The notes under the pieces are model-generated. The model had not been told where the DNA came from, searched no databases, and saw only the letters and a list, made by a program, of their open reading frames with translations. A stretch of DNA of 64,000 nt from contig CAZVWU010000002.1 in assembly GCA_964631205.1 (NCBI GenBank), positions 62,001 through 126,000 on the forward strand, written 5' to 3'. The first letter of the stretch is position 1. Every line of letters begins with the position of its first letter. The position numbers and the translations under genes were made by a program. Of the stretch, positions 1 through 8,711 are shown one piece after another. This DNA is from CAYYYJ01 sp964631205 (lineage in GTDB: Archaea; Aenigmatarchaeota; Aenigmatarchaeia; QMZP01; JACQNV01).

Positions 1-850
1 CCCCACCGGAATCTGTCAGCAAAAGCTTTGCGTTGTTTAAAAAAGCCAAAAAATCAAAATAGCCTACAGGCTCTATGATGTTTATTGATTTTTTGTTTAT
101 CAGATTAGTCAAGTTGAATTTTTCGATCATTTTTGCTGTCCTAGGGTGCATTGGAAAAATGATTTGATAAGTTTCGCTCAACTCTCCAAGAGTTTTTAAG
201 AATTCTTCAAGCTTGTCTTTGTAATCAACTGTCTCTGCCCTGTGAAGAGTAACAAGGATATAATTTTTAGGGTCTATTTGCCTGTAAATATTGGCTTTTT
301 CTTTTGCAAGTTCTGTGAACTCGTAGCATGCATCTATGATTGTATTTCCTGTCACAAATATGCGGTTTTGGTGTATCCCTTCTTTCAATAATTTTTGCAT
401 CGAGTCTTCAGAATGTGCAAACAATAAGGAAGATATGTGGTCTGTCAATAGCCTGTTGACTTCTTCAGGCCTCCTTAAATCATAGCATCTGGGACCAGCT
501 TCTATATGGCCAACAGGCAAGTGGATTTTTACAGCAGAAAGGGCAGCTGACAGGGTTGAATTTGTGTCCCCCTGGACCAAAGCAATGTCAAACTTTTTTT
601 CCGCGAAAATTTTTTCCAGAAAAGGCATCATTGCTGACATGTGTTCGGAGTGCGTTTCTGCTTCATATTGCAGCTTAAAATCCGGCTCAGGAAGCCCCAA
701 TTCTTTTATAAAAATCCCTGCCATGTTGAAATCGTAGTGCTGACCAGTCTGGATAAAAGAGAAATCTAGTTTATTTTTCTGCAGCTCTTTTATCAGGACT
801 GCAACCCTTATGATTTCAGGCCTTGTCCCGGCAATCACAGCTATTTTCAT
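1..850 (-). CDS. wecB: UDP-N-acetylglucosamine 2-epimerase, first paralog (C-terminus off the window)
   Basis: Reading leftward from an ATG at 850, the translation begins MKIAVIAGTRPEIIRV and continues through QTGQHYDFNM, QGDTNST, GHIEAGPR, HRAETVD and TDSGG, all typical blocks of the non-hydrolysing UDP-GlcNAc 2-epimerase family (GT-B fold). The enzyme interconverts UDP-GlcNAc and UDP-ManNAc for surface polysaccharides. About 283 codons are visible; the last part lies beyond position 1. It is divergent from a second WecB-like gene at 966, and a TATA-like element near 885-892 (minus strand) could drive it. The family is clear; the exact sugar is inferred. Confidence 0.9.
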   Translation of the reverse strand, partial: MKIAVIAGTRPEIIRVAVLIKELQKNKLDFSFIQTGQHYDFNMAGIFIKELGLPEPDFKLQYEAETHSEHMSAMMPFLEKIFAEKKFDIALVQGDTNSTLSAALSAVKIHLPVGHIEAGPRCYDLRRPEEVNRLLTDHISSLLFAHSEDSMQKLLKEGIHQNRIFVTGNTIIDACYEFTELAKEKANIYRQIDPKNYILVTLHRAETVDYKDKLEEFLKTLGELSETYQIIFPMHPRTAKMIEKFNLTNLINKKSINIIEPVGYFDFLAFLNNAKLLLTDSGG

Positions 851-965
851 ATCCACAGCAAATGGTTGTTGTAAGCCTGAAAAGATATAAAGGTTTACCA
901 AAGTATGCGGTTGAACAATCTGTGAGAAGTTATTTAAATTAACAGGGTTATTAACCTAAGGAAGT
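851..965. promoter_or_regulatory. Divergent promoter region between two wecB paralogs
   Basis: This 115-bp spacer separates two divergent epimerase genes. On the plus strand TATTTAAATT (931-940) is centred about 31 bp before the ATG at 966. On the minus strand TTTATATC (885-892) lies about 38 bp before the ATG at 850. Both positions suit archaeal TATA boxes with no or very short leaders. No clear operator was seen. Confidence 0.5.
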
Positions 966-2027
966 ATGATATTGACATTCGCAGGCACAAGGCCGGAGCT
1001 GATAAAGCTTTCCCAGCTTGTGCCGCTTATAGACAAAAGCTTTGAGCAGAAGTTTGTTCTCACAGGGCAGCATTATGCCAAAAACATGGTTGACATATTT
1101 TTGGAAGAGCTTGGCATGAGAAAGCCTGACGTTTTCCTTGAAACAAAAAGCTCAGAGCATTCCCAGAATTTGCCGCCGATCAAAAATCTTATCCGGAAAG
1201 AGGAGCCTGAAGCTGTGATTGTTTATGGGGATACAAATTCGATGCTGCCTGCAGCAATGGCTGCCAGTAAGTTGGGGGTCAAGGATATTATACACGTGGA
1301 GGCTGGGCTCAGGAGTTTTGACCAAAGGATGGCTGAAGAAACTGTAAGGGTTTTAATTGACCACATCAGCGATATACTCTTCACGCCAACCGAGCTGACA
1401 TGCAATTTCTTAAAAAAAGAGGGGCTAACAGAAAAAACATTTATAGTGGGAAATACAGTAGTTGATTCCTGCATGGCGTATCTTCCTCGCGCCGAAAAAA
1501 GCGATGTTTTAAATAGATTAAGCTTAGAGGCAGGCAACTTTATTTTATCTACAGTCCATAGGGCTGAGAATGTTGACTATCCTGAAAAACTGGCTAGGCT
1601 GCTTCAGGCTTTTAACCAGCTTCCTTTGCAGGTCGTACTTCCTCTGCATCATAGAGCGAAGGCCAGGCTCGACGAATTTGGATATAAGATTCCAGGAAAT
1701 GTGACAACTATCGATCCGGTGGGGTACATCGATATGCTGAAATTAATGAAAAATTCGGCTTTGATAATGACAGATTCAGGCGGCGTCCAGGAAGAGGCAA
1801 TAACCCTCAAAGTCCCATGCATAACTGTCAGGGAGACTACAGAAAGATGGGAGACTATTGAGGCCGGCGCGAATTTTTTGGTTGGGACAGATCCCGAGCT
1901 TATAAAATATAAAACAAGAATGGTCTTGGAGACTGGCATGAAGAGCAGGCTTGCCAATATTCCAAACCCCTACGGCAATGGGGATTCCAGCAAGAGAATC
2001 GTTGAAGAGCTGAAAAAGCTCCTTTAA
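966..2027 (+). CDS. wecB: UDP-N-acetylglucosamine 2-epimerase, second paralog
   Basis: A 353-residue protein of the usual length for non-hydrolysing UDP-GlcNAc 2-epimerases. Visible family blocks are FAGTRPELIKL at the start, TGQHYAKNM, VYGDTNSMLPA, HVEAGLRSFD, STVHRAENVD and TDSGGVQEEA near residue 270, which holds the nucleotide-sugar contacts of the C-terminal lobe. It should supply UDP-ManNAc or a related sugar. It is divergent from the other paralog (1-850) and lies 31 bp before a GT4 glycosyltransferase, so it probably works in the same glycan pathway. Two non-identical copies side by side suggest different substrates, for example UDP-GlcNAc and a diNAc sugar; this is inference. Confidence 0.9.
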   Translation: MILTFAGTRPELIKLSQLVPLIDKSFEQKFVLTGQHYAKNMVDIFLEELGMRKPDVFLETKSSEHSQNLPPIKNLIRKEEPEAVIVYGDTNSMLPAAMAASKLGVKDIIHVEAGLRSFDQRMAEETVRVLIDHISDILFTPTELTCNFLKKEGLTEKTFIVGNTVVDSCMAYLPRAEKSDVLNRLSLEAGNFILSTVHRAENVDYPEKLARLLQAFNQLPLQVVLPLHHRAKARLDEFGYKIPGNVTTIDPVGYIDMLKLMKNSALIMTDSGGVQEEAITLKVPCITVRETTERWETIEAGANFLVGTDPELIKYKTRMVLETGMKSRLANIPNPYGNGDSSKRIVEELKKLL

Positions 2028-2058
2028 TTTATTATATTAGGCTTTACAAGATTGTGTT

Positions 2059-3219
2059 ATGAAAAATATTGATGTCTGCCTGAGGCTAAGCTCGCATCCG
2101 GTTTTCAATTATCTGGTCAAATTTCCGCCTGCAGGAGTGAATTACAATGTAAGCCAGAAAACAACTTTGAAATCCGAGGCGCCGGGCCTGAAAAAGGAGA
2201 TTAAAAAGAAAATATGGACAGCGCTCACAAAATTCAGGCCGCCATATGTTAATGTTGACATTGGGGCCAACCAGCTTATCCATTCATGCCACGGGATGCT
2301 CATTTCCAATAAAGAGCCATGGGCTGTGGATGTGGAGCATGCGCCATCTTTCGCAAACTACCAGGCGGCGTCTCTGTTAAAAGACGACTACAGGAATAGA
2401 ATAATTAAGCTGCTTGCTTCAGACAGCTGCAAAAAAATAATCCCTTGGACGCAGGCCGCAAAAATGTCCGTTGAAAACACTTTCAAAAATGAAAAAATTA
2501 ATGAAAAAATGGTGGTTGTTTATCCTGCAGTTGACATAAAAAATATAAAAAGCGAAAAGGATGACGGCATTATAAGGTTCCTTGTTGCAAGCAGGTTCTT
2601 TTATGAAAAGGGCGGCAAGCAGGCATTGGAGGCTTTCGAGGACCTGGATAAAAAATATGATGTTGAACTTGCTGTCCTGTCCATTGTGCCTGAAGAAATA
2701 AAAAAGAAATATTCGAAAATAAAATCGATAAATTTTGTTGAAAAAATCTTTGTTACAAGCGACAGGCCAAACGCCATTTTTGAGGATTATTACTCCAGAT
2801 ATGACATTCTTTTCAACCTGACGTTTGCAGACACTTTTGGACTGGCATCCATAGAGGCTATGTCGTGCGGAATGCCTGTTCTTGGAACAAGGCTGTTTTC
2901 GATGCCCGAGATAGTGGAGGATGGAAAAACCGGCTTTCTTGTCAACTCACCTATTTCTTGCCTGAATGAAGATTTTAGCCTCAAGTATCATAAAGATTTT
3001 AACAATCTGGAAAAGTTCTTTTCGGAAATTAAAAAACCGCGCCCAGAATTCATTAACGATGTGGCGTCAAAGGCTTCTCTTTTAATAGAAGACTCGAAAT
3101 TAAGGCATTCCATGAGCCGCAATGCAAAAAAATCTGTTGAATCCGGAAAATTTTCAATAAAAACAAGGAATAAAAAATTGAGAAAGATCTATGAAGAAGT
3201 TATAGATTGTGGAAGCTGA
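2059..3219 (+). CDS. Glycosyltransferase family 4 (GT-B fold)
   Basis: A 386-residue protein with the C-terminal GT-B signature of GT4 enzymes: VASRFFYEKGGKQALEAF (start of the second lobe, about residue 173) and ADTFGLASIEAMSCGMPVL (about residue 257), where the Glu pair of the E-x7-E motif contacts the donor nucleotide sugar, followed by GKTGFLV. No membrane segment is seen, so it is likely cytosolic or peripheral, adding a sugar to a lipid-linked glycan. It follows the wecB paralog by 31 bp and probably shares its transcript. The sequence ends just before an assembly gap. Donor and acceptor cannot be read from sequence. Confidence 0.8.
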   Translation: MKNIDVCLRLSSHPVFNYLVKFPPAGVNYNVSQKTTLKSEAPGLKKEIKKKIWTALTKFRPPYVNVDIGANQLIHSCHGMLISNKEPWAVDVEHAPSFANYQAASLLKDDYRNRIIKLLASDSCKKIIPWTQAAKMSVENTFKNEKINEKMVVVYPAVDIKNIKSEKDDGIIRFLVASRFFYEKGGKQALEAFEDLDKKYDVELAVLSIVPEEIKKKYSKIKSINFVEKIFVTSDRPNAIFEDYYSRYDILFNLTFADTFGLASIEAMSCGMPVLGTRLFSMPEIVEDGKTGFLVNSPISCLNEDFSLKYHKDFNNLEKFFSEIKKPRPEFINDVASKASLLIEDSKLRHSMSRNAKKSVESGKFSIKTRNKKLRKIYEEVIDCGS

Positions 3220-3250
3220 ATATGTGGAAAGGCTGGATAATAGATCAGAG

Positions 3251-3350
3251 NNNNNNNNNNNNNNNNNNNNNNNNNNNNNNNNNNNNNNNNNNNNNNNNNN
3301 NNNNNNNNNNNNNNNNNNNNNNNNNNNNNNNNNNNNNNNNNNNNNNNNNN
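3251..3350. other. Assembly gap (100 Ns)
   Basis: Exactly 100 undetermined bases, the usual placeholder for a scaffold gap of unknown length. Just before it an ATG at 3222 opens a frame (MWKGWIIDQ) that runs into the gap. The missing sequence may be much longer than 100 bp; repeats such as insertion sequences often cause such breaks. Confidence 0.95.
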
Positions 3351-3418
3351 GAGAAGCTTCTGAATATGGGACTAAAGTAGTCAATGTCGATCCAAGATAT
3401 TTTATAAAAATAGAATAG
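3351..3418 (+). pseudogene. C-terminal fragment of a gene lost in the gap; weak resemblance to a TnpB-type transposase
   Basis: One frame entering from the gap reads EASEYGTKVVNVDPRYFIKIE and stops at 3418. The pattern of a short helix followed by YGTKVV-V-P-Y resembles the segment just before the zinc ribbon of IS605-family TnpB proteins (consensus like YGR-VV-VDPRYTS), but here the protein stops instead of continuing to the cysteines. It could be a decayed transposase end or simply the end of an unrelated gene. Only about 22 codons are visible, so the call is weak. Confidence 0.25.
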
Positions 3419-3431
3419 CCCAGACAAGCTC

Positions 3432-4409
3432 CTATGAGTTTTTTGAAAAATAGTTTTTATACCATTCTATTGCTTCTCTCAGGCCGTTGTCAAGGCTATA
3501 TTTGGGTGACCAGCCTAAAAACTTTTTCACTTTTTCTGTAGAAAGGTATTGCCTATCTATTTCGTTTCTCGCCTGCCCAAGTATTTTTGGCTTAATCTCA
3601 GGCTTTCCTGAAAGCTGCGCTATTTTTACAACAAGGTCCTTTACGCTTATTGGCTTTTCTGTGCCGAAATTAAATGCTTCTCCTCTAATCTCTTTTCTGT
3701 CAAGATTTTCTGCCAATGTGAGATAAGCGCTTACCGCGTCTTTTACATACATGTAATCCCGTTCAGGTGTGCCATCGCTTCTTATCAACAGCTCTTTGCC
3801 TGTAAGAACAGACCTTATTGTATCAGGAACAATTCTGCTGAAATTTATGTCGCCGCCACCATAGACGTTTGCGTTCCTTGTGACTGAAACTGGTAGCCCA
3901 TAGGATTTGAAATAGCTTCTTGCGATTATATCTGTGCATGCTTTTGATGCATCGTATGGGTAAAGTCCATGAAGCGGGCTGTCTTCTCTGTATGGAAGTT
4001 TTTCATGGATCCCATATGCTTTATCGCTTGATGCGACTACAATTCGTTGCGCAGTTTCTGTAAGCCTGCATGCTTCAAGTATGTTCCATGTGCCTTTTAT
4101 GTTGGACTCAAAAGTTGAAAGCGGGCTTCTTGTCGCTGTCTGGACTAAAGCCTGTGCCGCAAGATGGAAACAGCTGTCTATGTCATATTCCGCTATAACC
4201 CTTCTCATTAGACCGAAATTTGTTATATCGCCTATCACTATATTGACTTTCTCTGACACCCCAAGAAGTTTGTAGCCAGGCTCTTTTTTAATATCTCTTG
4301 TGATTATGGTGACTTTTGCCCCATTTTCAGAAAGTGTTTTAGCTAACCAAGACCCTATAAAGCCGTCTGCACCGGTTACAAAAACATTTTTGTCTTTCCA
4401 ATCAAACAT
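3432..4409 (-). CDS. rfbG: CDP-glucose 4,6-dehydratase-like NAD(P)-dependent SDR
   Basis: A 325-residue extended SDR protein. It has the Rossmann motif VTGADGFIGSWLA near residue 11, ASSDKAYG, and the catalytic Tyr-x3-Lys in YDASKACTD. The segment QTATRSPLSTFESNIKG is typical of CDP-glucose 4,6-dehydratases. The reaction yields CDP-4-keto-6-deoxyglucose, the branch point to dideoxy and branched sugars. The next gene on the same strand, 15 bp upstream, is the matching cytidylyltransferase rfbF, which supports the assignment. A generic NDP-sugar epimerase remains possible. Confidence 0.8.
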   Translation of the reverse strand: MFDWKDKNVFVTGADGFIGSWLAKTLSENGAKVTIITRDIKKEPGYKLLGVSEKVNIVIGDITNFGLMRRVIAEYDIDSCFHLAAQALVQTATRSPLSTFESNIKGTWNILEACRLTETAQRIVVASSDKAYGIHEKLPYREDSPLHGLYPYDASKACTDIIARSYFKSYGLPVSVTRNANVYGGGDINFSRIVPDTIRSVLTGKELLIRSDGTPERDYMYVKDAVSAYLTLAENLDRKEIRGEAFNFGTEKPISVKDLVVKIAQLSGKPEIKPKILGQARNEIDRQYLSTEKVKKFLGWSPKYSLDNGLREAIEWYKNYFSKNS

Positions 4410-4424
4410 AAAATCACATGAATC

Positions 4425-5129
4425 TTATTCATTCCACATTTTCCAGAACGCCTTTCCATTTGCCCACATCTCGTTGAGCTCTATATTTTCTTTTAGAGTA
4501 TCCATTGACTTCCAGCTACCCTTGTGCTTATATGCACAGATGTTTTTTGTTTCTGCTAAATGTTCGAAAACCTCGTTTTCAAGCTCACCTTTGTGCAGCT
4601 CGTTAAAAATATTTCTGTTGATAACCATAAAGCCGCCGTTTATCAGGTGATCTAAAATAGGCTTCTCCTGGAATCTATGGATTATGTTGTCTTCATTTAT
4701 GTGAACAATACCGAAATTGGAAGGCATTTTGACAACTGTTATGGTTGCTGTCAGGGCCATGTATTCATGGAATTTTAGGAGCTTTTTAAGGTCAACATCA
4801 GAAACGCCGTCCCCATATGTCAGGAAAAAGTTCTCGTCCTTTATCAGATCCTTTATTTTAAGAACTCTTTCTGATTTTTTTGAATCTTCACCTGTGTCAA
4901 CAAATTCTATATTCCAGTTTTCATGGTTGTTTTTTTCGAAATATTCGCGTATCTTCTCTCCCTTGTACCCAAGGCATAAAATAAAATCTTTGAATCCGTG
5001 TGATGCGTAAATCTTCATTATATGCCAGAGTATAGGCTTGTCGCCAACAGGCATCATAGGCTTGGGTATTTTTTCCGATATATCTCCAAGCCTTGTTCCT
5101 TTTCCCCCGCAGAGAATGACAGTCTTCAT
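4425..5129 (-). CDS. rfbF: Glucose-1-phosphate cytidylyltransferase
   Basis: The start is taken at the ATG at 5129, giving 234 residues and the family N-terminus MKTVILCGGKGTRLG; a 19-codon upstream extension lacks conservation. Next comes KIPKPMMPVGDKPILWHIM and later TYGDGVSDVD (metal-binding Asp), as in RfbF and related sugar-1-phosphate nucleotidyltransferases. It makes CDP-glucose from glucose-1-phosphate and CTP. With the dehydratase 15 bp downstream it forms the first two steps of a CDP-deoxysugar pathway. Divergent from the methyltransferase at 5237. Confidence 0.85.
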   Translation of the reverse strand: MKTVILCGGKGTRLGDISEKIPKPMMPVGDKPILWHIMKIYASHGFKDFILCLGYKGEKIREYFEKNNHENWNIEFVDTGEDSKKSERVLKIKDLIKDENFFLTYGDGVSDVDLKKLLKFHEYMALTATITVVKMPSNFGIVHINEDNIIHRFQEKPILDHLINGGFMVINRNIFNELHKGELENEVFEHLAETKNICAYKHKGSWKSMDTLKENIELNEMWANGKAFWKMWNE

Positions 5130-5236
5130 AATTCCTTTGTTATTAAGAAAGGTACAGATTAATAAAGCTATACCACAAAAAATCATTTCTTTGAATTAGG
5201 AAAACTTTTAATATTTAACTCTTGTAAAATCACGAT

Positions 5237-6451
5237 ATGAACTGCCAGGTATGCCCTTCTAAAAATTTGTATGAGATCCTTGATTTAGGCCACCACCCTC
5301 CAAGCGATAAATTTTTGTCAGAAAAGGATCTTGAAGAGCATGAAGTGTTTTATCCGCTAAAGGTTTTGTTTTGCGAAAGCTGCAAGCTTGTCCAGCTAAG
5401 CTATGCTGTAGACCCGCAGATACTTTTCGGGCAGAGCTTTGTTTACAGGACAGGTTTCAATAATCACCTCAAAACCCATTTCCAAAAGCTAGCTGAAAAA
5501 TTAGCAGATAAATTTAATATAAAAGAGGGTGATTTGGTTGTGGATATAGGGTCGAATGACGGGACTCTTCTTGGTTTTTATCCAAAAAATGTAAAGATTT
5601 TGGGTGTTGACCCGTCTTCAGTTGCTAACATAGCTGTCCAGAACGGCATACCAACAATAAAAGATTTTTTTGATGAGAATCTAGCAGGAACTATTTCAGA
5701 AAAGCATGGCAAAGCGAAAATAATAACATGCAACAATACATTTGCACATGTAAAGGAGTTGGCTTCCTTGGTAAATGGTGTAAAGCTGCTTTTGGATGAG
5801 AAAGGGATTTTTGTCACAGAATCCCATTATTTTTTGGATATGGTCCAAAAACTCCAGCACAGTGAGATTTATCTCGAGCATCTGAGGTATTATTCCCTTG
5901 AATCTCTGGTCAATCTTTTCGACCATTTCGGTATGGAAGTTTTTGATGCAGAAAGGATAGATACTCATGGAGGCTCGATACGGGCGTTTGCATGCAAGAA
6001 AGGCGCTTATCCGCTTTCCGATTCTGTAAGAAATATTTTAGATGAGGAGAGAAAACATAAGCTTAATGAAAAAGAAACATTCCATGAATTTACAAAACGA
6101 GTCCATGAAAACAAAAGGAAGCTTAATCTGCTTTTACACAAAATAAAGGCTGATGGGAACAGAATAGTGGGAATAGGGTCGCCTGCGAAAGGGAATACTC
6201 TGCTGAATTTTTGCAAAATAGACAACACTGTAATTGATTATAATGTCGAAAAAAGCGACCTAAAAATTGGCAAATATGCGCCTGGGTCGCATATAAAAAT
6301 AGTTGAGGAGTCGCAGATGCTGAAAGACCAGCCGGAATATGCGCTTTTGTTGACATGGGATATAAAAGATGTCATTGTCCCTAAATTGAAAGCTGCCGGC
6401 TACAAAGGAAAGTTTATTGCGCCTGTGCCAGAACCGCATATAATTGAATAA
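5237..6451 (+). CDS. SAM-dependent sugar C-methyltransferase with N-terminal zinc-binding domain
   Basis: A 404-residue protein with the three-part architecture of NDP-hexose C-methyltransferases (TylC3/NovU/TcaB9 type). The N-terminal zinc-binding domain shows CQVCPSKN near residue 3 and CESCKLVQL near residue 50. A class I SAM fold follows, with VVDIGSNDGTLLGF near residue 104. The C-terminal domain includes HGGSIRAFAC and GIGSPAKGNTLLNF. Such enzymes methylate a 3- or 4-keto-deoxysugar. The neighbouring CDP-glucose pathway genes could supply such a keto sugar, suggesting a branched CDP-sugar; this is inferred from context. Confidence 0.8.
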   Translation: MNCQVCPSKNLYEILDLGHHPPSDKFLSEKDLEEHEVFYPLKVLFCESCKLVQLSYAVDPQILFGQSFVYRTGFNNHLKTHFQKLAEKLADKFNIKEGDLVVDIGSNDGTLLGFYPKNVKILGVDPSSVANIAVQNGIPTIKDFFDENLAGTISEKHGKAKIITCNNTFAHVKELASLVNGVKLLLDEKGIFVTESHYFLDMVQKLQHSEIYLEHLRYYSLESLVNLFDHFGMEVFDAERIDTHGGSIRAFACKKGAYPLSDSVRNILDEERKHKLNEKETFHEFTKRVHENKRKLNLLLHKIKADGNRIVGIGSPAKGNTLLNFCKIDNTVIDYNVEKSDLKIGKYAPGSHIKIVEESQMLKDQPEYALLLTWDIKDVIVPKLKAAGYKGKFIAPVPEPHIIE

Positions 6452-6514
6452 TTTGGGATAACTATATAAAATAGAACTGTTCACATTAATCATAGTTTTG
6501 CTTGTTTAACAAAT

Positions 6515-7525
6515 ATGACGAAAAAATATCTTGTAACCGGAGGCGCAGGATTTATCGGAAGTGCTCTTGTTAAAAGGCTTCTTCAGGAAGGCGACCAGAT
6601 AAGGGTTTTGGACAATGGTTTCAGAGGGTCCCCTGAACGGTTAAAGGGAGTTGCAGACAAAATAGAAATTGTCACAGGCGATATGAGGGATCCGAATACT
6701 GTAGAGAAAGCCTGCTCAGGGGTTGATTCTGTCATACATCTTGCCTTTGTTAATGGGACAGAGCTTTTCTACACAAAACCTGATCTTGTCCTAGATGTTG
6801 GCGTCAAGGGGATTGTGAATGTCATAGATGGCTGCATTAAAGAAGGCGTAAAGGAGCTTTTGGTTGCTTCCAGTTCAGAAGTCTACCAGATACCGCCTGT
6901 GGTTCCCACCAATGAGAATGTTCCATTAACAATTCCAGATCCGTTGAACCCAAGATATTCTTATGCAGGCGGGAAAATAATCAGCGAACTCATGACGTTG
7001 AATTATGGGAGAAAATATTTTGACCGAGCCATAGTGTTCAGGCCCCACAATGTTTATGGACCTGATATGGGATGGGAACATGTTATACCGCAGTTTATTC
7101 TGAGGATGAATGAGCTTGCAAAATCGCCTGACGACAAGATAAACTTCCCTATCATGGGGACAGGGAAAGAAACGAGAGCATTCACTTTTATTGATGATTT
7201 TGTTGACGGCCTTATGTATATAATACAGAAAGGCGGGCATATGGAAATATATCATGTCGGGACAATGGATGAGATTTCAATTGAGAGTGTAGCAATACAG
7301 ATTGGAAAACAGTTAGGAAAGGAGATAACCATAATCCCTGGGGAGAAGCCTAAAGGCAGCACTCCTGTGAGGTGCCCTGATATTACAAAGCTGAAAAAAC
7401 TTGGTTTTTCACAAAAAGTATCTTTTGTAGAGGGGCTAAGGCATACAGTCAAATGGTATGTGGAAAATTCAGGGAAAAAGCCGGATTATTCAAATGACTC
7501 TATCAGTGTAGCGGCTAAAAACTAA
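6515..7525 (+). CDS. NAD-dependent sugar epimerase/dehydratase (GalE-like extended SDR)
   Basis: A 336-residue extended SDR: LVTGGAGFIGSALVKRLL at the N-terminus binds NAD, VIHLAFVNG and LLVASSSEVYQ follow, and the catalytic Tyr and Lys sit in YSYAGGKIISE near residue 148. The C-terminal half carries TRAFTFIDDFVDGLM, common in UDP-glucose 4-epimerase and dTDP-glucose dehydratase relatives. It follows the methyltransferase by 63 bp on the same strand and probably acts in the same NDP-sugar pathway. Its last four bases overlap the end of the convergent SDR gene. Substrate not determinable. Confidence 0.8.
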   Translation: MTKKYLVTGGAGFIGSALVKRLLQEGDQIRVLDNGFRGSPERLKGVADKIEIVTGDMRDPNTVEKACSGVDSVIHLAFVNGTELFYTKPDLVLDVGVKGIVNVIDGCIKEGVKELLVASSSEVYQIPPVVPTNENVPLTIPDPLNPRYSYAGGKIISELMTLNYGRKYFDRAIVFRPHNVYGPDMGWEHVIPQFILRMNELAKSPDDKINFPIMGTGKETRAFTFIDDFVDGLMYIIQKGGHMEIYHVGTMDEISIESVAIQIGKQLGKEITIIPGEKPKGSTPVRCPDITKLKKLGFSQKVSFVEGLRHTVKWYVENSGKKPDYSNDSISVAAKN

Positions 7526-8226
7526 AACCTCATTCTGTAAAAAATAATGTCTGATGTTGATTCGTCTTGCCCATCCACAGCATTAACAACTATTTTAGCG
7601 ATTTCAGCCGGCTTAATATAATTTGAAGTGTCCCTCTCTATTCCTGCATTCTTAAAAATGTCGGTTTGCATTCCTCCAGGGTAGATTCCGAACACCTGCA
7701 CATTATTTTTGTTTGCCTCCATCCTAAAGCTTTCTGTAAAACCTTTGATTGCGGCCTTGCTTGCGCAATATATTGCTCTGTTTTCCCTTGGCGTTATTGC
7801 ATTTATGGAAACTATGTTGACTATTTTGCCTGACCCCTTTTCTTTCATGTGCGTGTAGAAAATCCTTGTCAGTTGGATGTGAGATATTGTATTAATTTCA
7901 ATAAGTTCAGTTATTTCTTCTTCAGTTAGATCTTGAAGTTGCTTTTCATTAAAAATTCCCGCATTGTTTACCAGCACATCCACTTTGCCGTATTTTTTTA
8001 ATGTTTCAGACAAAAGTTTTTCCCTAATTTCTTTTTTTGCGATGTCGCCTGCAATAATAAGGCAATCAACTTTATTTTTTACAATCTGTTGTTTAACCGT
8101 CTCAAGCTTATTTAGATCCCTGCCGGATAAACCAAGATCATAGCCTTTTTTTGAGAATGCTAAAGCAATGGCTTTTCCTAAGCCTGAACCAGAGCCTGTT
8201 ATCAGGGCGACTTTTGGTGTTTTCAT
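7522..8226 (-). CDS. Short-chain dehydrogenase/reductase (classical SDR)
   Basis: A 234-residue classical SDR. It shows the cofactor motif TGSGSGLGKAIA near residue 11, LVNNAGIF near residue 86, a catalytic Ser region around VSINAITP, and Tyr-x3-Lys in YCASKAAIKG near residue 152. Length and motifs match FabG-like oxidoreductases, but archaea have no standard fatty acid synthase, so a role in sugar or lipid ketone reduction is more likely. It ends within the 3' end of the convergent epimerase gene. Ten bases separate it from the broken Nudix gene upstream. Confidence 0.8.
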   Translation of the reverse strand: MKTPKVALITGSGSGLGKAIALAFSKKGYDLGLSGRDLNKLETVKQQIVKNKVDCLIIAGDIAKKEIREKLLSETLKKYGKVDVLVNNAGIFNEKQLQDLTEEEITELIEINTISHIQLTRIFYTHMKEKGSGKIVNIVSINAITPRENRAIYCASKAAIKGFTESFRMEANKNNVQVFGIYPGGMQTDIFKNAGIERDTSNYIKPAEIAKIVVNAVDGQDESTSDIIFYRMRF

Positions 8227-8236
8227 GACAATTAGA

Positions 8237-8711
8237 TTAAATCTTTACTTTAAATCTTTTTATTTGCACTAGAGCTTTTAGGATTTCAGACTTCTGGTCA
8301 TAAGCCATTTTTGGGAGGCTGTCCACAGCAAACCATTTTGTACCGCTGAACTCAACGCCTTCTTTTTTCTGAATTCCTAAAATAATTTTCACAGGGTAAA
8401 CGTGTGTGCACGAGTGTTTTGTTTTGTCTTGGGATGGCTTGTCATCTATCCAGCAGGGGAAGTTTGGTGAGAATGGGGACAGGATTTTTACCTTTACATT
8501 CAATTCTTTGGCCTGCCTGTTTATTGTTTCTAAAAGTGTTTCGTTTTTCCATTGCCTCCCCTCCAATAAGGCACCATTTGCCTTTTTCGTAGCCTGTTTT
8601 CCTTACAAGGAGCAGGGCTTCTAGCTTTGATTTTACTTTTTTTAGAATTAAGAGATCGGCTGTCGGTATGGGTGTTTTTTGTCTTACCAGATTGTATTCT
8701 TTGGTTGACAT
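8237..8711 (-). pseudogene. GDP-mannose mannosyl hydrolase-like Nudix protein, frameshifted
   Basis: Two overlapping frames together make one Nudix protein of about 157 residues, the normal size for Gmm/NudD. The first frame (from ATG 8711) reads to KGKWCLIGG. The second continues as GRQWKNETLLETINRQAKEL, then PCWIDDKPSQ and THVYPVKI. Joining them needs removal of one base in the four-C run at 8558-8561 (plus strand). The joined box GG-x5-E-x7-R resembles the altered Nudix box of GDP-mannose mannosyl hydrolases, which lack part of the usual Glu set. It lies in the sugar-nucleotide cluster. Either a sequencing error or a real inactivation. Confidence 0.65.
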
